A stretch of 38,841 nt of DNA, taken from contig JAFMBT010000015.1 in assembly GCA_017858325.1 (NCBI GenBank), forward strand, positions 1 to 38,841, read 5' to 3'. The position numbers and the translations under genes were made by a program. The notes under the pieces were generated by a model. It worked only from the letters and a program-made list of their open reading frames with translations. It was not told where the DNA came from and ran no database searches. Shown piece by piece: positions 1 to 7,231 of the stretch. This DNA is from Candidatus Planktophila sp. (lineage in GTDB: Bacteria; Actinomycetota; Actinomycetes; Nanopelagicales; Nanopelagicaceae). Within the stretch, counting starts at the first letter, position 1; the number at the start of each line of letters is the position of its first letter.

Positions 1-245
1 ACTGCAAAGGTTGTGCGCTCACCAAAAATATCAACGAGCCGTCCTGAGAATAAACCTGATGCAAATCGTGTGAAAGCAAAGAGGGAGATGATCAATCCAA
101 CGGCTGCGTTACTGACTCCGAAAGATCGGGCAAAGAGAGGAATTGCAGGAACCATAATTCCGAAGCCGACTGCTACAAAGAAGGAGGCAACGACAAGGAC
201 GCTGACTTCACGTGGCAGATCGCGCAGTGGCGATTGGAATTTCAT
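1..245 (-). CDS. MFS transporter, N-terminal part (cut by window edge)
   Basis: The minus strand is open from an ATG at 243-245 to the window edge (about 81 codons). The predicted protein starts MKFQSPLRDLPREVSVLVVA and continues with a hydrophobic helix, a short loop with Arg, and a second helix. It then has a GRLVDIFGER segment, which matches the G-x-L-x-D-x-x-G-R-R loop between helices 2 and 3 of the major facilitator superfamily. This indicates a 12-helix inner-membrane exporter, but the substrate cannot be told from the N-terminus. A weak ribosome site (AGGTG) lies 8 nt upstream of the ATG. It is divergent from the ABC exporter at 318. A plus-strand open frame over the same bases has no protein-like character and is treated as a shadow. 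Confidence 0.8.
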   Translation of the reverse strand, partial: MKFQSPLRDLPREVSVLVVASFFVAVGFGIMVPAIPLFARSFGVSNAAVGLIISLFAFTRFASGLFSGRLVDIFGERTTFA

Positions 246-305
246 CACTTGACACCTATCGCCTTAGATTTTTTCGATATTTTGGTATTTTGACCCACAA
301 GGCAA

Positions 306-311
306 TAAGTT
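306..311 (+). promoter_or_regulatory. Probable -10 box of a leaderless promoter (ABC exporter)
   Basis: TAAGTT lies 6 nt before the GTG start at 318. This is the spacing expected if transcription begins at the start codon. No Shine-Dalgarno sequence is visible, and no convincing -35 is placed at 17 bp. Confidence 0.45.
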
Positions 312-317
312 TACCGT

Positions 318-1283
318 GTGAAATCAATCATTGCTGAAGACCTCGTTAAAACCTATGACAAAGGCGCGGTTCGCGCGCTTGATCACCTCTCACTCGATGT
401 TGAAGAGGGAACAGTTTTGGGTGTATTAGGTCCCAATGGTGCTGGAAAGACAACGACTGTACGCATTCTTGCAACGCTACTTAACCCTGATTCAGGGCGA
501 GCAACTGTGGGTGGTATTGATGTGATTAAGCACCCAGAGAAGGTGCGTGAAATAATCGGTTTATCGGGTCAGTATGCAGCAGTTGATGAGATTCTCACCG
601 GGTGGGATAACTTGGTGATGTTTGGTCGGCTTTATCACTTAGGTAAAAAGCAAGCAATTGCTCGCGCCGAAGAGCTACTTGAGCAATTTTCACTCACCGA
701 AAGTGCACGCAGACCAATTAAGACATATTCAGGTGGAATGCGCCGTCGCCTTGATTTAGCAGCATCATTAATCGTGAAGCCAAAGGTGCTCTTTCTCGAT
801 GAACCAACGACGGGTCTTGATCCTCGTGGTCGCCAAGAGATGTGGGGAGTCATCCAAGAACTTGTTAAAGGTGGCGTCACTCTCTTGCTGACAACACAGT
901 ATTTAGAGGAAGCCGATCAATTGGCTGATGAAATTGCTGTGATTGATCATGGAAAGGTGATTGCTCGCGGAACATCTGATGCTCTCAAGAAGCAGGTGGG
1001 TGGGGAGCGTCTGCAGATTGTTGTTGAACATAGCCATATCTCAAAGACGATGGAGATTGTTACTCGCGTGAGTAAGAGCTCTGCAACTCTAGATGAGGGA
1101 ATGCGCTTAATCTCAGCGCCAGTGTCAACTGGCTCTGCAGCGTTGATTGAAGCGTTGCGCGAACTTGATGGGGCCGGAATTCATCCGCTTGATGTCTCCC
1201 TCAAACGCCCATCACTTGATGATGTCTTTATGTCACTTACCGGCCATGTGGCAGAAGAGATTAAGGAAGAGAAGAGAAAATGA
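318..1283 (+). CDS. DrrA-type ABC transporter ATP-binding protein
   Basis: This is a 321-residue ATPase of the daunorubicin-resistance (DrrA) group, which powers an ABC-2 permease at the cytoplasmic membrane. Visible motifs are Walker A GPNGAGKTT (about 38-46), signature YSGGMRRRLDLA (about 137-147) and Walker B VLFLDEPTTGLDP (about 157-169). The switch region reads LTTQYLEEAD, with Gln in place of the usual His, as is normal for DrrA proteins. The C-terminal PSLDDVFMSLTG block is also typical of the family. The start is GTG at 318 with an apparent leaderless promoter. The stop overlaps the permease ATG by 4 bp (ATGA), so the two subunits are translationally coupled. Substrate unknown; drug or lipid export is the family expectation. 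Confidence 0.93.
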   Translation: MKSIIAEDLVKTYDKGAVRALDHLSLDVEEGTVLGVLGPNGAGKTTTVRILATLLNPDSGRATVGGIDVIKHPEKVREIIGLSGQYAAVDEILTGWDNLVMFGRLYHLGKKQAIARAEELLEQFSLTESARRPIKTYSGGMRRRLDLAASLIVKPKVLFLDEPTTGLDPRGRQEMWGVIQELVKGGVTLLLTTQYLEEADQLADEIAVIDHGKVIARGTSDALKKQVGGERLQIVVEHSHISKTMEIVTRVSKSSATLDEGMRLISAPVSTGSAALIEALRELDGAGIHPLDVSLKRPSLDDVFMSLTGHVAEEIKEEKRK

Positions 1284-2071
1284 AAAACCTCCAAGATATT
1301 TTCATTATTACACGCCGCCAGATTCTGCTCTTGGCGCGCGTGCCTGAAGTCCTTATCTTTTCAACTATTCAACCGGTGATGTTCGTGCTCCTATTCCGAT
1401 TTGTCTTCGGTGGCTCGATCGATACGGGCCAACCAGGGGGATATGTACAACTTCTTATGCCTGGCATCTTCGTGCAGACGGTGGCATTTACCTTGGCGGG
1501 CACTGCATCAGGGCTGGCTGAAGATATGAAGAAGGGTTTAATTGATCGATTCAGATCACTACCAATTTCACGAAGTGCGTTGATTATCGGTCGTACTCTC
1601 GGTGATTCACTTCTTAATATTGTTGTGCTCACCGTTATGGGAATTACTGGATATATCGTCGGTTGGCGACCAACTGGTGGCGCAGGAAATATGCTCCTTG
1701 GCTTCTTATTCCTTCTGCTCTTTGGTTACGCACTTTCTTGGGTTGGCGTTCTTGTGGGGCTATCGGCTAAAGATGCGCGAGTTGTTCAGAATGTTTCATT
1801 TATTGTCACATTCCCGCTCACATTTTTATCGAATGCCTTCGCCCCTACAACACGTATGCCACGTGCTCTGCAGTACTTTGCCGAGTGGAATCCAGTATCG
1901 ACAATGGTGGCTGGATGTCGTTCGCTCTTTGGTCTTGATACAGAATTTGGTGCAACTGCCGGATCATTCCCAAGCGAGTACCCGCTCATCACATCCTTGG
2001 TTTATATGGTTCTTGTGATGGCGATATTTATTCCGCTCAGCGTGCGAAAGTATGCTCGAGCTGCCAATTAA
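1280..2071 (+). CDS. ABC-2 type permease (DrrB-like)
   Basis: This 263-residue integral membrane protein has about six hydrophobic segments (first near residues 25-47, last near 240-258). Its loop LAEDMKKGLIDRFRSLPISR is characteristic of ABC-2/DrrB permeases. It overlaps the ATPase gene by 4 bp and should form the export channel with it. The length is normal for the family. The gene ends in TAA at 2069-2071, and a degenerate 16-bp tandem repeat begins exactly at that stop codon. Substrate is not predictable. The partnership is certain from the context; the specificity is not. Confidence 0.92.
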   Translation: MKNLQDIFIITRRQILLLARVPEVLIFSTIQPVMFVLLFRFVFGGSIDTGQPGGYVQLLMPGIFVQTVAFTLAGTASGLAEDMKKGLIDRFRSLPISRSALIIGRTLGDSLLNIVVLTVMGITGYIVGWRPTGGAGNMLLGFLFLLLFGYALSWVGVLVGLSAKDARVVQNVSFIVTFPLTFLSNAFAPTTRMPRALQYFAEWNPVSTMVAGCRSLFGLDTEFGATAGSFPSEYPLITSLVYMVLVMAIFIPLSVRKYARAAN

Positions 2072-2116
2072 CCAGACTAGAAAGTAACCAGAATAGAAAC
2101 TAGCCAGACAAAAAAC
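2069..2116. repeat. Degenerate 16-bp tandem repeat starting at a stop codon
   Basis: Three copies lie at 2069-2084, 2085-2100 and 2101-2116 (taaccagactagaaag, taaccagaatagaaac, tagccagacaaaaaac). They fill the gap between the convergent ABC permease and greA genes. Each copy begins with TAA, TAA or TAG. Because the period is 16, the stops fall in three different frames. No hairpin with a T tract is visible. Confidence 0.75.
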
Positions 2117-2592
2117 TAAATAAAACGGGCCTCGATGATCTCGACCGAGATCGCCTTGCCGTTAGGCGCTGTATAAGAAACGGTATCGCCGATCTTTGCG
2201 CCCATGACTGCGCTACCAAGTGGAGACTTTTCACTATAGACATCAAATTCATCTGATGTAATTTCGCGCGACCCCAGTAAGAACTTCATCTCATCTCCTG
2301 CAATTTTTGCAGTGACAATCATTCCGGCACCGACAACGCCATCGGCGCTGGCCGGCGGTGTTCCGATATGTGCATTCTCAAGAATCTGTTTGAGTTGGCG
2401 AATGCGCGCCTCCATCTTGCCCTGCTCATCGCGCGCTGCGTGATAGCCGCCATTTTCTTTCAGGTCTCCTTCGGCGCGCGCTGCCTCAATCTTGGCAGTC
2501 ACTTCACGACGGCCAGAAGTTTCCAGAGTCTCTAACTCTGATCTAAGGCGATCGGCTGCCTCTTGGGTCAACCAGGTTTGTGGAGTACTCAT
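2116..2592 (-). CDS. greA: Transcription elongation factor GreA
   Basis: This 158-residue protein stimulates transcript cleavage by backtracked RNA polymerase through its secondary channel. The N-terminal coiled coil carries the tip motif GDLKENGGYHAARDEQG (about 42-58), with the acidic pair D43 and E46 expected to hold the catalytic magnesium. The C-terminal FKBP-like domain includes the usual SPLGSAVMGAKIGDTV block. The length matches the family. DUF4307 lies 29 bp upstream on the same strand, an order also found around greA in mycobacteria. A -10-like TAACCT (2601-2606) lies 8 nt before the ATG, so greA may also have its own nearly leaderless transcript. Confidence 0.97.
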   Translation of the reverse strand: MSTPQTWLTQEAADRLRSELETLETSGRREVTAKIEAARAEGDLKENGGYHAARDEQGKMEARIRQLKQILENAHIGTPPASADGVVGAGMIVTAKIAGDEMKFLLGSREITSDEFDVYSEKSPLGSAVMGAKIGDTVSYTAPNGKAISVEIIEARFI

Positions 2593-2621
2593 AGGTGGAA
2601 AGGTTAGCGGTGATGGCTGAG

Positions 2622-3032
2622 TTAGGAAATCCTGCAGGCGGCGATACGAGCACTCACAGGGGGTAGACGGGCGGGAATTGCAACGGTGCGGATGACTATT
2701 TTCTCTCCGCCGTCAATCTGGTCATCTATCTGGCCCACGATATTTTTATCAAAGTCGAGAGTAACTAGAGTGCATGTGACGACATCCTGTGGGTCACGGC
2801 GTTCTATCGCATATCGCATTGTAATTTCGCGCTCGCCGGTTACCGAAAAGGAGTAGAGCGTCGATCGTAACTCTGGCTGAGAGTGATCGAGTGCGGCCCA
2901 AATCGTCCAAGGAATTCCGATGACGGCAACGATAATAGCTGGCAGAACCCATGATCTCTTTCCAGTCGCGCCGTAACGATCGTTGTAGTCGAAGGTCTCA
3001 TCACCCACATGGTTCTCTTTCGATGGCGACAT
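2622..3032 (-). CDS. DUF4307 membrane protein
   Basis: This 136-residue actinobacterial protein of unknown function has one membrane helix near residues 30-49 (WVLPAIIVAVIGIPWTIWAA). The domain after it is probably extracytoplasmic. The FDYNDRYG stretch before the helix resembles the start of DUF4307 proteins. In mycobacteria the family member sits between greA and mca. Here it precedes greA on the same strand, but no mca gene follows on the other side. The ATG at 3030-3032 is only 14 bp from the divergent start at 3047. A downstream start is possible but would trim the conserved N-terminus. Function unknown. Confidence 0.75.
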   Translation of the reverse strand: MSPSKENHVGDETFDYNDRYGATGKRSWVLPAIIVAVIGIPWTIWAALDHSQPELRSTLYSFSVTGEREITMRYAIERRDPQDVVTCTLVTLDFDKNIVGQIDDQIDGGEKIVIRTVAIPARLPPVSARIAACRIS

Positions 3033-3048
3033 GGGAGAATTCTCTCAT
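3031..3048. promoter_or_regulatory. Near-perfect 18-bp palindrome between divergent start codons
   Basis: atgggagaattctctcat is palindromic except for one base pair, with a perfect GAGAATTCTC core (3035-3044). It supplies a GGGAGA ribosome-site-like sequence for the plus-strand gene at 3047. It also touches the minus-strand ATG at 3032. Confidence 0.4.
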
Positions 3049-3184
3049 GGAAAATGAAGAATTTATGGGGCCAGCTGGTTCACTCACAGTCTTGATTCTC
3101 TGTATATCAGTAGCGATTTTATTGCGCAGTTTCTACAAACGTTTCAATAAAATGAAGGATCGCGACAGTAGCGGTGAAATTTAA
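3047..3184 (+). CDS. Small single-helix membrane protein (45 aa)
   Basis: This is a short protein with one hydrophobic segment (PAGSLTVLILCISVAILLRS) followed by a basic tail (FYKRFNKMKDRDSSGEI). The ATG at 3047 is chosen because GGGAGA sits 8 nt upstream; longer frames would run into the DUF4307 gene. Its 3' end overlaps the SURF1 gene by 11 bp. In mycobacteria a small membrane protein (Rv1083, from memory) occupies the equivalent place after mca. That supports it being a real gene, with unknown function. Confidence 0.65.
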   Translation: MENEEFMGPAGSLTVLILCISVAILLRSFYKRFNKMKDRDSSGEI

Positions 3185-3878
3185 ACTTTTTGGTCAGACT
3201 CTTGTAGTTCTCACATTAGCCGCCATCTTTGGATTTTTAGGATTATGGCAACTCGATGCCGCAAATAATCTGCAGGCAGCGAAGAAGATTGCACCTGATC
3301 CAATCGTGTATCAGTTATCAGATTTAGCATCTCCTGCCACAGCTCTAGATTCGCGTTCAGTTGGAAAAAAGGTTTCTCTGCGCGGAAATTACATCATGAC
3401 TTTCCGCGCCCCTAACCAGATCGACCAGCAAGGCCTTGTGAGTGATTGGGAAGTTGGGTTGATGCAGGTTGATCAATCCAGTGCAATTCTTGTTTTGCGC
3501 GGGTATTGGAAAGATCGTTTAACAGAGCCGAGAGTTGCTATCTCCACCAGTGTTGATCTTCAGGCAGTGGTGCAACCTCGACAATTTGAAGATCGAGTAA
3601 GAAATTCTTCGGGCGTTATTTCTCGCCTGGATAGTAGCGTTATTGTCGCTCTCACAGATCTTGATCTCTACGATGGATTTCTTTTAGTAACGAGTGAAAA
3701 GGTCAGTGATGGTGTGATTAACCGTGATCGGATTACTTTGGCTGAGGTAAAGTCCAAAGCGACCGGGTATTATTGGCAACATATCTCTTATGTCATCATT
3801 TGGTGGTTGATGGCGGTAATTGTGATCTACCTACCGTTCTATCGTAGGCGCCAAGAAAGGGATACCTTACGCCTATGA
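3174..3878 (+). CDS. SURF1 family cytochrome oxidase assembly protein
   Basis: This 234-residue protein has the SURF1 layout. An N-terminal helix ends in the GLWQLDAAN motif (about 23-31), an extracytoplasmic domain follows, and a C-terminal helix begins at YWQHISYVIIWWLM (about 199-212). SURF1 proteins help insert heme a into subunit I of aa3-type cytochrome c oxidase. The start is GTG at 3174, overlapping the preceding small gene. The stop overlaps the next ATG by 4 bp. Membership of this compact cluster suggests co-transcription rather than shared function. The family call is good; the role in this organism is inferred from homologues. Confidence 0.85.
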   Translation: MKFKLFGQTLVVLTLAAIFGFLGLWQLDAANNLQAAKKIAPDPIVYQLSDLASPATALDSRSVGKKVSLRGNYIMTFRAPNQIDQQGLVSDWEVGLMQVDQSSAILVLRGYWKDRLTEPRVAISTSVDLQAVVQPRQFEDRVRNSSGVISRLDSSVIVALTDLDLYDGFLLVTSEKVSDGVINRDRITLAEVKSKATGYYWQHISYVIIWWLMAVIVIYLPFYRRRQERDTLRL

Positions 3879-4174
3879 AAAGTGCTGTTTTTCGTTTTCG
3901 GGTAATGGCAATAATCTGTGGTTACCTCTCATTAATTCTTTGGTTTTTCTATATGCCTGCTAAATATCTCTTCCACCTCGAACGTACTCAGCCATGGATT
4001 GTGTGGATTACACATACCCACGGTGCGCTCTATATTTTCTATGTTTTGGCTGCCTTGCAGTTAAGTGTAAAGATGCGTAAAAGTATCAAAGGTATGATCT
4101 GGATGATCTTGGGTGGGACCTTGCCGATTGCATCCTTCGTTTTGGAGCGCCGTGTTGTTAAGCAGAACTCGTAA
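3875..4174 (+). CDS. DUF3817 small membrane protein
   Basis: This 99-residue protein has three or so hydrophobic segments. It carries the landmarks of DUF3817: a PAKYL segment after helix 1 and HTHGALYIFYVLAAL at helix 2. These proteins are small integral membrane proteins of unknown function, often next to cytochrome oxidase assembly genes. The gene overlaps SURF1 by 4 bp (ATGA). It overlaps the next gene, a cis-prenyltransferase, by up to 23 bp depending on that gene's start. Confidence 0.8.
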   Translation: MKSAVFRFRVMAIICGYLSLILWFFYMPAKYLFHLERTQPWIVWITHTHGALYIFYVLAALQLSVKMRKSIKGMIWMILGGTLPIASFVLERRVVKQNS

Positions 4175-4928
4175 GGCGATTAAGGGTGTTTTCTACCCGT
4201 TCTATGAGTCAAGGATTGTCCACGATTTAGATTTTAGCCAGACCCCGCAGCATGTGGGCGTCATCCTTGATGGTAATCGCAGGTGGGCGATAAGTAACCC
4301 AAGCGCTGATGATCCAAAAGGACATAGACGTGGGGCAGATAAAATCATTGATTTCCTCGGGTGGTGCGAAGAGGCGCAGGTGAAGGTAGTAACGCTCTGG
4401 ATGCTCTCCACCGATAACTTTAAACGCACGCCCGAAGAACTTGAATCGCTTTTAGCAGTTATTGGCGAGAGTGTTGATGAGCTATCACGCACTGGTCGCT
4501 GGACAATCAAAGCGGTGGGCGCTCTCGATCTCTTGCCTGATTGGATGCAGAAGAAACTCTCCACATTACCTACTCATCCCGGAACAATGGAGGTCAACGT
4601 TGCAATTGGATATGGTGGGCGGCGCGAAATTGTTGATGCAGTAAAGAGTTATTTACACCAGGCAGCAAGTGAAGGAAAAAGTATTGACCAAGCTACCGCT
4701 GCATTGGATGCGAAAGAGATTTCACAGTATCTATACACGGCAGGACAGCCAGATCCCGAGCTCTTGATTCGCACATCGGGTGAACAACGCCTTGGTGGAT
4801 TCCTGTTATGGCAGAGCGCGCACTCTGAATTTTATTTCTGCGAGGCCTATTGGCCAGATTTTCGTCGCGTTGATTTCCTTCGAGCACTTCGAGCATATTC
4901 ACAACGCCATCGCCGACTAGGTAAGTAA
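4152..4928 (+). CDS. uppS: cis-prenyltransferase (isoprenyl/undecaprenyl diphosphate synthase family)
   Basis: This is a 258-residue enzyme condensing isopentenyl diphosphate onto an allylic diphosphate in cis. Visible family blocks are HVGVILDGNRRWA (about 34-46, catalytic Asp near 40), GHRRGADKI, TLWMLSTDNFKRTPEELESL, YGGRREIVDAV and RTSGEQRLGGFLLWQSAHSE followed by WPDF. The open frame extends to 4113, but that would run deep into DUF3817. GTG at 4152 has GGAG 4 nt upstream, and TTG at 4155 is an alternative at better spacing. Actinobacteria often have two paralogues (Z-farnesyl and decaprenyl/undecaprenyl diphosphate synthases). The synteny resembles the Rv1086-type short-chain enzyme, so chain length is uncertain. 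Confidence 0.92.
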   Translation: MLLSRTRKAIKGVFYPFYESRIVHDLDFSQTPQHVGVILDGNRRWAISNPSADDPKGHRRGADKIIDFLGWCEEAQVKVVTLWMLSTDNFKRTPEELESLLAVIGESVDELSRTGRWTIKAVGALDLLPDWMQKKLSTLPTHPGTMEVNVAIGYGGRREIVDAVKSYLHQAASEGKSIDQATAALDAKEISQYLYTAGQPDPELLIRTSGEQRLGGFLLWQSAHSEFYFCEAYWPDFRRVDFLRALRAYSQRHRRLGK

Positions 4929-4947
4929 GGCCGACTAGGCAAGTAAT
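4912..4947. repeat. 18-bp tandem duplication over the uppS stop codon
   Basis: gccgactaggtaagtaag (4912-4929) is followed by gccgactaggcaagtaat (4930-4947). The first copy contains the last codons and the TAA of the prenyltransferase gene. The second repeats the same codons and stop in the same frame. Confidence 0.85.
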
Positions 4948-5043
4948 GGCGTGTCGCTAAAGGAAATGGCTTCTCAGATCTAAGATTTGAATATCCGATG
5001 CAGGTCCCTTCTAGAACAATTAAAGAATTGCGAGCTCTCACCG

Positions 5044-6348
5044 TTGGCACACCCACCGCGTAAGACATACGTATTAGATACCAGCGTTCTCTTGGCAGAT
5101 CCTGGGGCTCTCTTGCGCTTTGAAGAGCACGAAGTCATTATTCCAATCGCCGTTATTGGAGAGCTTGAGACTAAACGAGATCACCCAGAGCTGGGGTACT
5201 TTGCCCGCGCCGCACTTCGCGCACTTGATGATCTACGAATCGAACATGGCCGACTTGATCAGCCGCTGACGATTACGCCAGAGGGTGGCACTCTCTCAGT
5301 CGAACTTAATCACACAGATTTAAGCTCATTACCCCATGGCTTCTTGCGCGATGGCACCAATGATTCTCGAATCTTGGCGATCGCAAAGAACTTAATGTCT
5401 GATGGCCGTGACGTTGTTTTAGTGACAAAAGATCTCCCACTTCGGGTCAAGGCATCATCGGTGGGGGTTACCGCCGAAGAGTATTTAGCAGAGTTGGTCT
5501 CCAATAGCGGTTGGACTGGAATCGAAGAGATCGATGTCGGCCATCACATCATTGATGATCTCTATTCGAGTGATCGTGCAGATCACGAAAGTGCTCACAC
5601 TCTCCCTGTACATACCGGCGTCATCCTGCACTCTGAAAAAGGGAGCGCCCTTGCTCGCGTCACAGCCGATAAGCAGTTGCGTTTAGTACGCGGTGATCGC
5701 AACGCCTTTGGTCTTCACGGTCGAAGCGCCGAACAACGGATTGCACTTGATCTTCTCCTTGATGAAGAGATCGGTATCGTCTCTCTCGGCGGGCGGGCAG
5801 GAACAGGTAAATCTGCCCTTGCCTTATGTGCCGGACTTGAAGCGGTGATGGAGAAGCGCCTCCATAAAAAAGTTGTGATCTTCCGTCCGCTCTACCCAGT
5901 CGGCGGTCAAGAACTTGGATACTTGCCGGGCAGTGAAGGCGAAAAAATGTCGCCGTGGGCCCAGGCAGTCTTTGACACATTAGGTGCCCTTGTCAGCCAA
6001 GCAGTCATCGATGAAATCATTGCTCGCGGACTCATTGAAGTTCTACCCCTGACCCATATTCGCGGTCGCTCACTGCATGACAGTTTTGTCATTGTTGATG
6101 AGGCCCAATCACTTGAACGAGGCGTTCTGCTCACCGTCCTTTCACGAATTGGCCAAGGTTCGCGCGTTGTCCTTACCCACGATGTCGCCCAGCGCGATAA
6201 CTTGCGAGTCGGCCGCCACGATGGCGTTGTTGCAGTGGTCGAAAAGCTCAAAGGCCACTCACTCTTTGCCCATATCACCCTCACTCGCTCAGAGCGCTCG
6301 CCGATCGCCGCTCTGGTGACTGAGATGCTGGAGGGCCCGGTTGGATAA
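5044..6348 (+). CDS. phoH2: PhoH family protein with N-terminal PIN domain
   Basis: This is a two-domain RNA-acting protein of the PhoH2/YlaK type. The PIN nuclease domain opens with [13 protein letters not shown] (about 8-20 from this start), and further acidic PIN residues are present ([13 protein letters not shown]). The PhoH ATPase domain has Walker [10 protein letters not shown] (about 250-258), the block [20 protein letters not shown] and Walker B VIVDEAQ (about 349-355). Mycobacterial PhoH2 is reported to be an ATP-dependent RNA unwinding and cleaving enzyme. No in-frame ATG or GTG exists near the N-terminus. The candidates are TTG at 5044 (434 aa, PIN domain starts at once) and TTG at 4987 (453 aa). 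TAAGAT at 4981-4986 could be a -10 box, which would exclude the 4987 start. Confidence 0.92.
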   Translation: MAHPPRKTYVLDTSVLLADPGALLRFEEHEVIIPIAVIGELETKRDHPELGYFARAALRALDDLRIEHGRLDQPLTITPEGGTLSVELNHTDLSSLPHGFLRDGTNDSRILAIAKNLMSDGRDVVLVTKDLPLRVKASSVGVTAEEYLAELVSNSGWTGIEEIDVGHHIIDDLYSSDRADHESAHTLPVHTGVILHSEKGSALARVTADKQLRLVRGDRNAFGLHGRSAEQRIALDLLLDEEIGIVSLGGRAGTGKSALALCAGLEAVMEKRLHKKVVIFRPLYPVGGQELGYLPGSEGEKMSPWAQAVFDTLGALVSQAVIDEIIARGLIEVLPLTHIRGRSLHDSFVIVDEAQSLERGVLLTVLSRIGQGSRVVLTHDVAQRDNLRVGRHDGVVAVVEKLKGHSLFAHITLTRSERSPIAALVTEMLEGPVG

Positions 6349-6620
6349 GAGTCAGCTAAGCTCCAAGACGGCGGCAATTTAAAGATCACAGTTACAAATG
6401 GGGCATATCGGACTTCCCCCATTCTGACCAGCACTTTTACCCATCCACAGCCGATGGCATTTCGGGGAATTTCCACGCAATGCGTGTTCTGATTTGCCCA
6501 TGCCCCCTTGCCTTGCCACTCTAAAGCCATTCCCCCTTCCCTTAACTCCCCATTTCTGGGGTGATGAGGGTTTGCCGCAGAAAGGTAATGGGGACCATTA
6601 CTGCGAAGAGGAGGGGTGTG
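6349..6620 (+). promoter_or_regulatory. Structured 5' region of the lytic transglycosylase gene
   Basis: This 272-bp gap holds no convincing gene. It contains three small perfect hairpins: CACGC-AAT-GCGTG (6474-6486), CCCCA-TTTC-TGGGG (6548-6561) and GTAATGG-GGA-CCATTAC (6585-6601). The last is extended by CGCA (6576-6579) pairing with TGCG (6602-6605) across a bulge. A strong Shine-Dalgarno AGGAGG follows at 6609-6614. I could not match it to the ydaO/c-di-AMP riboswitch consensus that often precedes actinobacterial wall hydrolases. Confidence 0.35.
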
Positions 6621-7220
6621 ATGCGAGAGCTCTTTGCTAAGCCGCGACGTAAAGTCAGGCGTCGGATCGTCGGCCTCTGGTCTCTTGTCGCGGCTCTCTT
6701 GATTCTGGCCAGCGCCCAGCCAACTGCCTACGGTTTAGATTTTCCTCAGAGCACTCGCCTGGTTCTTCCTGAAGCGAAAAATCTCAAATCATCACAAGTC
6801 GATCTCTCAGAAGGTGCCCCACTCTTTTCTCAACTTGATTCCCCTCACTCTCTCTTTGCATCAGAGATGGCGTTGGTCGCATCGGTGACGCGCCAGGTCG
6901 AAATTGCCCGCAACCCCAAAGGTGCCAAATATGTCGCCCGCCAGATTATGAAGTCCGAGTACAACTGGGGCAGATATCAATTTACCTGCCTCGATAATCT
7001 CTGGACCAAAGAGAGCAATTGGAATTACAGGGCGCGCAACCCACGTTCTGGCGCCCATGGAATCCCCCAAGCTCTCCCAGCGAACCGCATGGATATCATT
7101 TCCAGCGATTGGCGTAAAAATCCAGTGACTCAGATGCGATGGGGACTTCGCTATATCGAGATTCGATACGAGAGCCCGTGCCGAGCCTGGTCAAAATTCA
7201 AGCGCAGTAATTACTACTAA
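6621..7220 (+). CDS. Secreted lytic transglycosylase-like protein
   Basis: This 199-residue exported protein begins with a basic stretch (KPRRKVRRR), then a hydrophobic signal segment (IVGLWSLVAALLILASAQP) ending near AYG. A variable linker leads to a C-terminal SLT-like domain: WGRYQFTCLDNLWTKESNW (catalytic Glu in TKESNW), SGAHGIPQALP, and a terminal WGLRYIEIRYESPCRAW. This C-terminal arrangement is common in actinobacterial transglycosylases that cleave peptidoglycan glycan strands. ATG 6621 is chosen because AGGAGG lies 6 nt upstream. In-frame GTG/ATG codons at 6561-6590 lie inside the structured leader. It is convergent with fumarase, 11 bp away. Confidence 0.88.
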   Translation: MRELFAKPRRKVRRRIVGLWSLVAALLILASAQPTAYGLDFPQSTRLVLPEAKNLKSSQVDLSEGAPLFSQLDSPHSLFASEMALVASVTRQVEIARNPKGAKYVARQIMKSEYNWGRYQFTCLDNLWTKESNWNYRARNPRSGAHGIPQALPANRMDIISSDWRKNPVTQMRWGLRYIEIRYESPCRAWSKFKRSNYY

Positions 7221-7231
7221 AGTGCGCTCTT

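Noticed and set aside
13-252. Plus-strand open frame of 79 codons at the left edge
   Set aside because: Its translation is low-complexity and basic. The opposite strand encodes a clear MFS N-terminus.
5907-6530. Minus-strand open frame of 207 codons opposite PhoH
   Set aside because: It is a shadow of the PhoH ATPase domain, rich in Arg/Ser/Thr with no motif.
6349-6620. ydaO/yuaA c-di-AMP riboswitch
   Set aside because: The gene context fits, but the conserved core segments could not be identified by eye. Kept only as a generic structured leader.
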